Positions 27,385 to 27,465 of a stretch of 27,465 nt of DNA are shown piece after piece. Made by a program: the position numbers and the translations under genes. The notes beneath the pieces are model-generated. The model was given only the letters and a program-made list of their open reading frames with translations. It had not been told where the DNA came from and searched no databases. Every line of letters begins with the position of its first letter. Positions within the stretch are counted from its first letter, which is position 1. This stretch comes from Hypsibius dujardini (Eukaryota; Tardigrada; Eutardigrada; Parachela; Hypsibiidae), in NCBI GenBank assembly GCA_001579985.1, contig LRSR01006701.1, forward strand, positions 1 to 27,465. Direction: 5' to 3'.

Positions 27385-27430
27385 ATACCGTATTCCCCCG
27401 ATCTCAAGGGACAGATAAGCCCCACCCCCT
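27385..27430. mobile_element. Single arm of a family D fold-back, cut by window edge
   Basis: CATACCGTATTCCCCCGATC then TCAAGGGACAGATAAGCCCC matches the family D arm at 15671-15697 in reverse. The partner arm would lie beyond the window. Confidence 0.5.
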
Positions 27431-27465
27431 CAAGTCATCGGTTGACTATTCAATCGGATTCACTA

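Overview
The window is nuclear DNA from an animal, almost certainly an invertebrate. Every confident gene is split by GT-AG introns (about 50 to 780 bp), and the gene set is metazoan: ACSF2, an ENPP-family ectoenzyme, NCBP3, METTL6, COX17, WARS2 and PSMG4. I cannot place it to phylum. Two simple-sequence families dominate the non-coding DNA on both strands: (CTGT/ACAG)n with six-base variants, and (TGAT/ATCA)n. Several fold-back (inverted-repeat) element families add to this.

Layout. 1-1.7 kb: 5' two thirds of ACSF2 on the minus strand, running off the left edge. 1.7-2.8 kb: divergent intergenic region. 2.89-3.55 kb: a three-exon plus-strand gene for an unrecognised 141-residue soluble protein. 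3.76-8.34 kb: an eleven-exon minus-strand ENPP gene (873 codons) with a proline-rich stalk where relatives carry somatomedin-B domains. 10.2-10.96 kb: a two-exon plus-strand gene for a 98-residue single-pass membrane protein. 11.47-14.12 kb: NCBP3, minus strand, six exons, 494 codons. 14.15-15.7 kb: a repeat island with a 17-20 bp minisatellite and three fold-back elements. 15.9-20.28 kb: a minus-strand chromodomain gene of no recognised family, with two junctions unresolved. 20.94-21.37 kb: PSMG4, one exon, plus strand. 21.41-23.16 kb: METTL6, minus strand. 22.96-23.16 kb: COX17, minus strand, lying within the first exon and intron of the METTL6 model. 23.59-25.94 kb: WARS2, plus strand, three exons. 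26-27.5 kb: microsatellite plus inverted repeats, no gene seen.

How the genes relate. They are housekeeping genes rather than one pathway. COX17 (copper delivery to cytochrome oxidase) and WARS2 (mitochondrial Trp-tRNA charging) are head to head over about 345 bp containing a perfect inverted TTCCACTTCCA pair. PSMG4 and METTL6 are tail to tail with stop codons 40 bp apart. The most striking point is that METTL6 has no in-frame ATG in its first conserved exon; a phase-matched GTAAGG donor inside COX17 joins the COX17 start codon to METTL6 and gives a 285-residue protein, close to the human length. COX17 and METTL6 may therefore be alternative products of one transcript. Splice models were made by eye from GT-AG signals, reading phase and remembered family sequences; no search was run.
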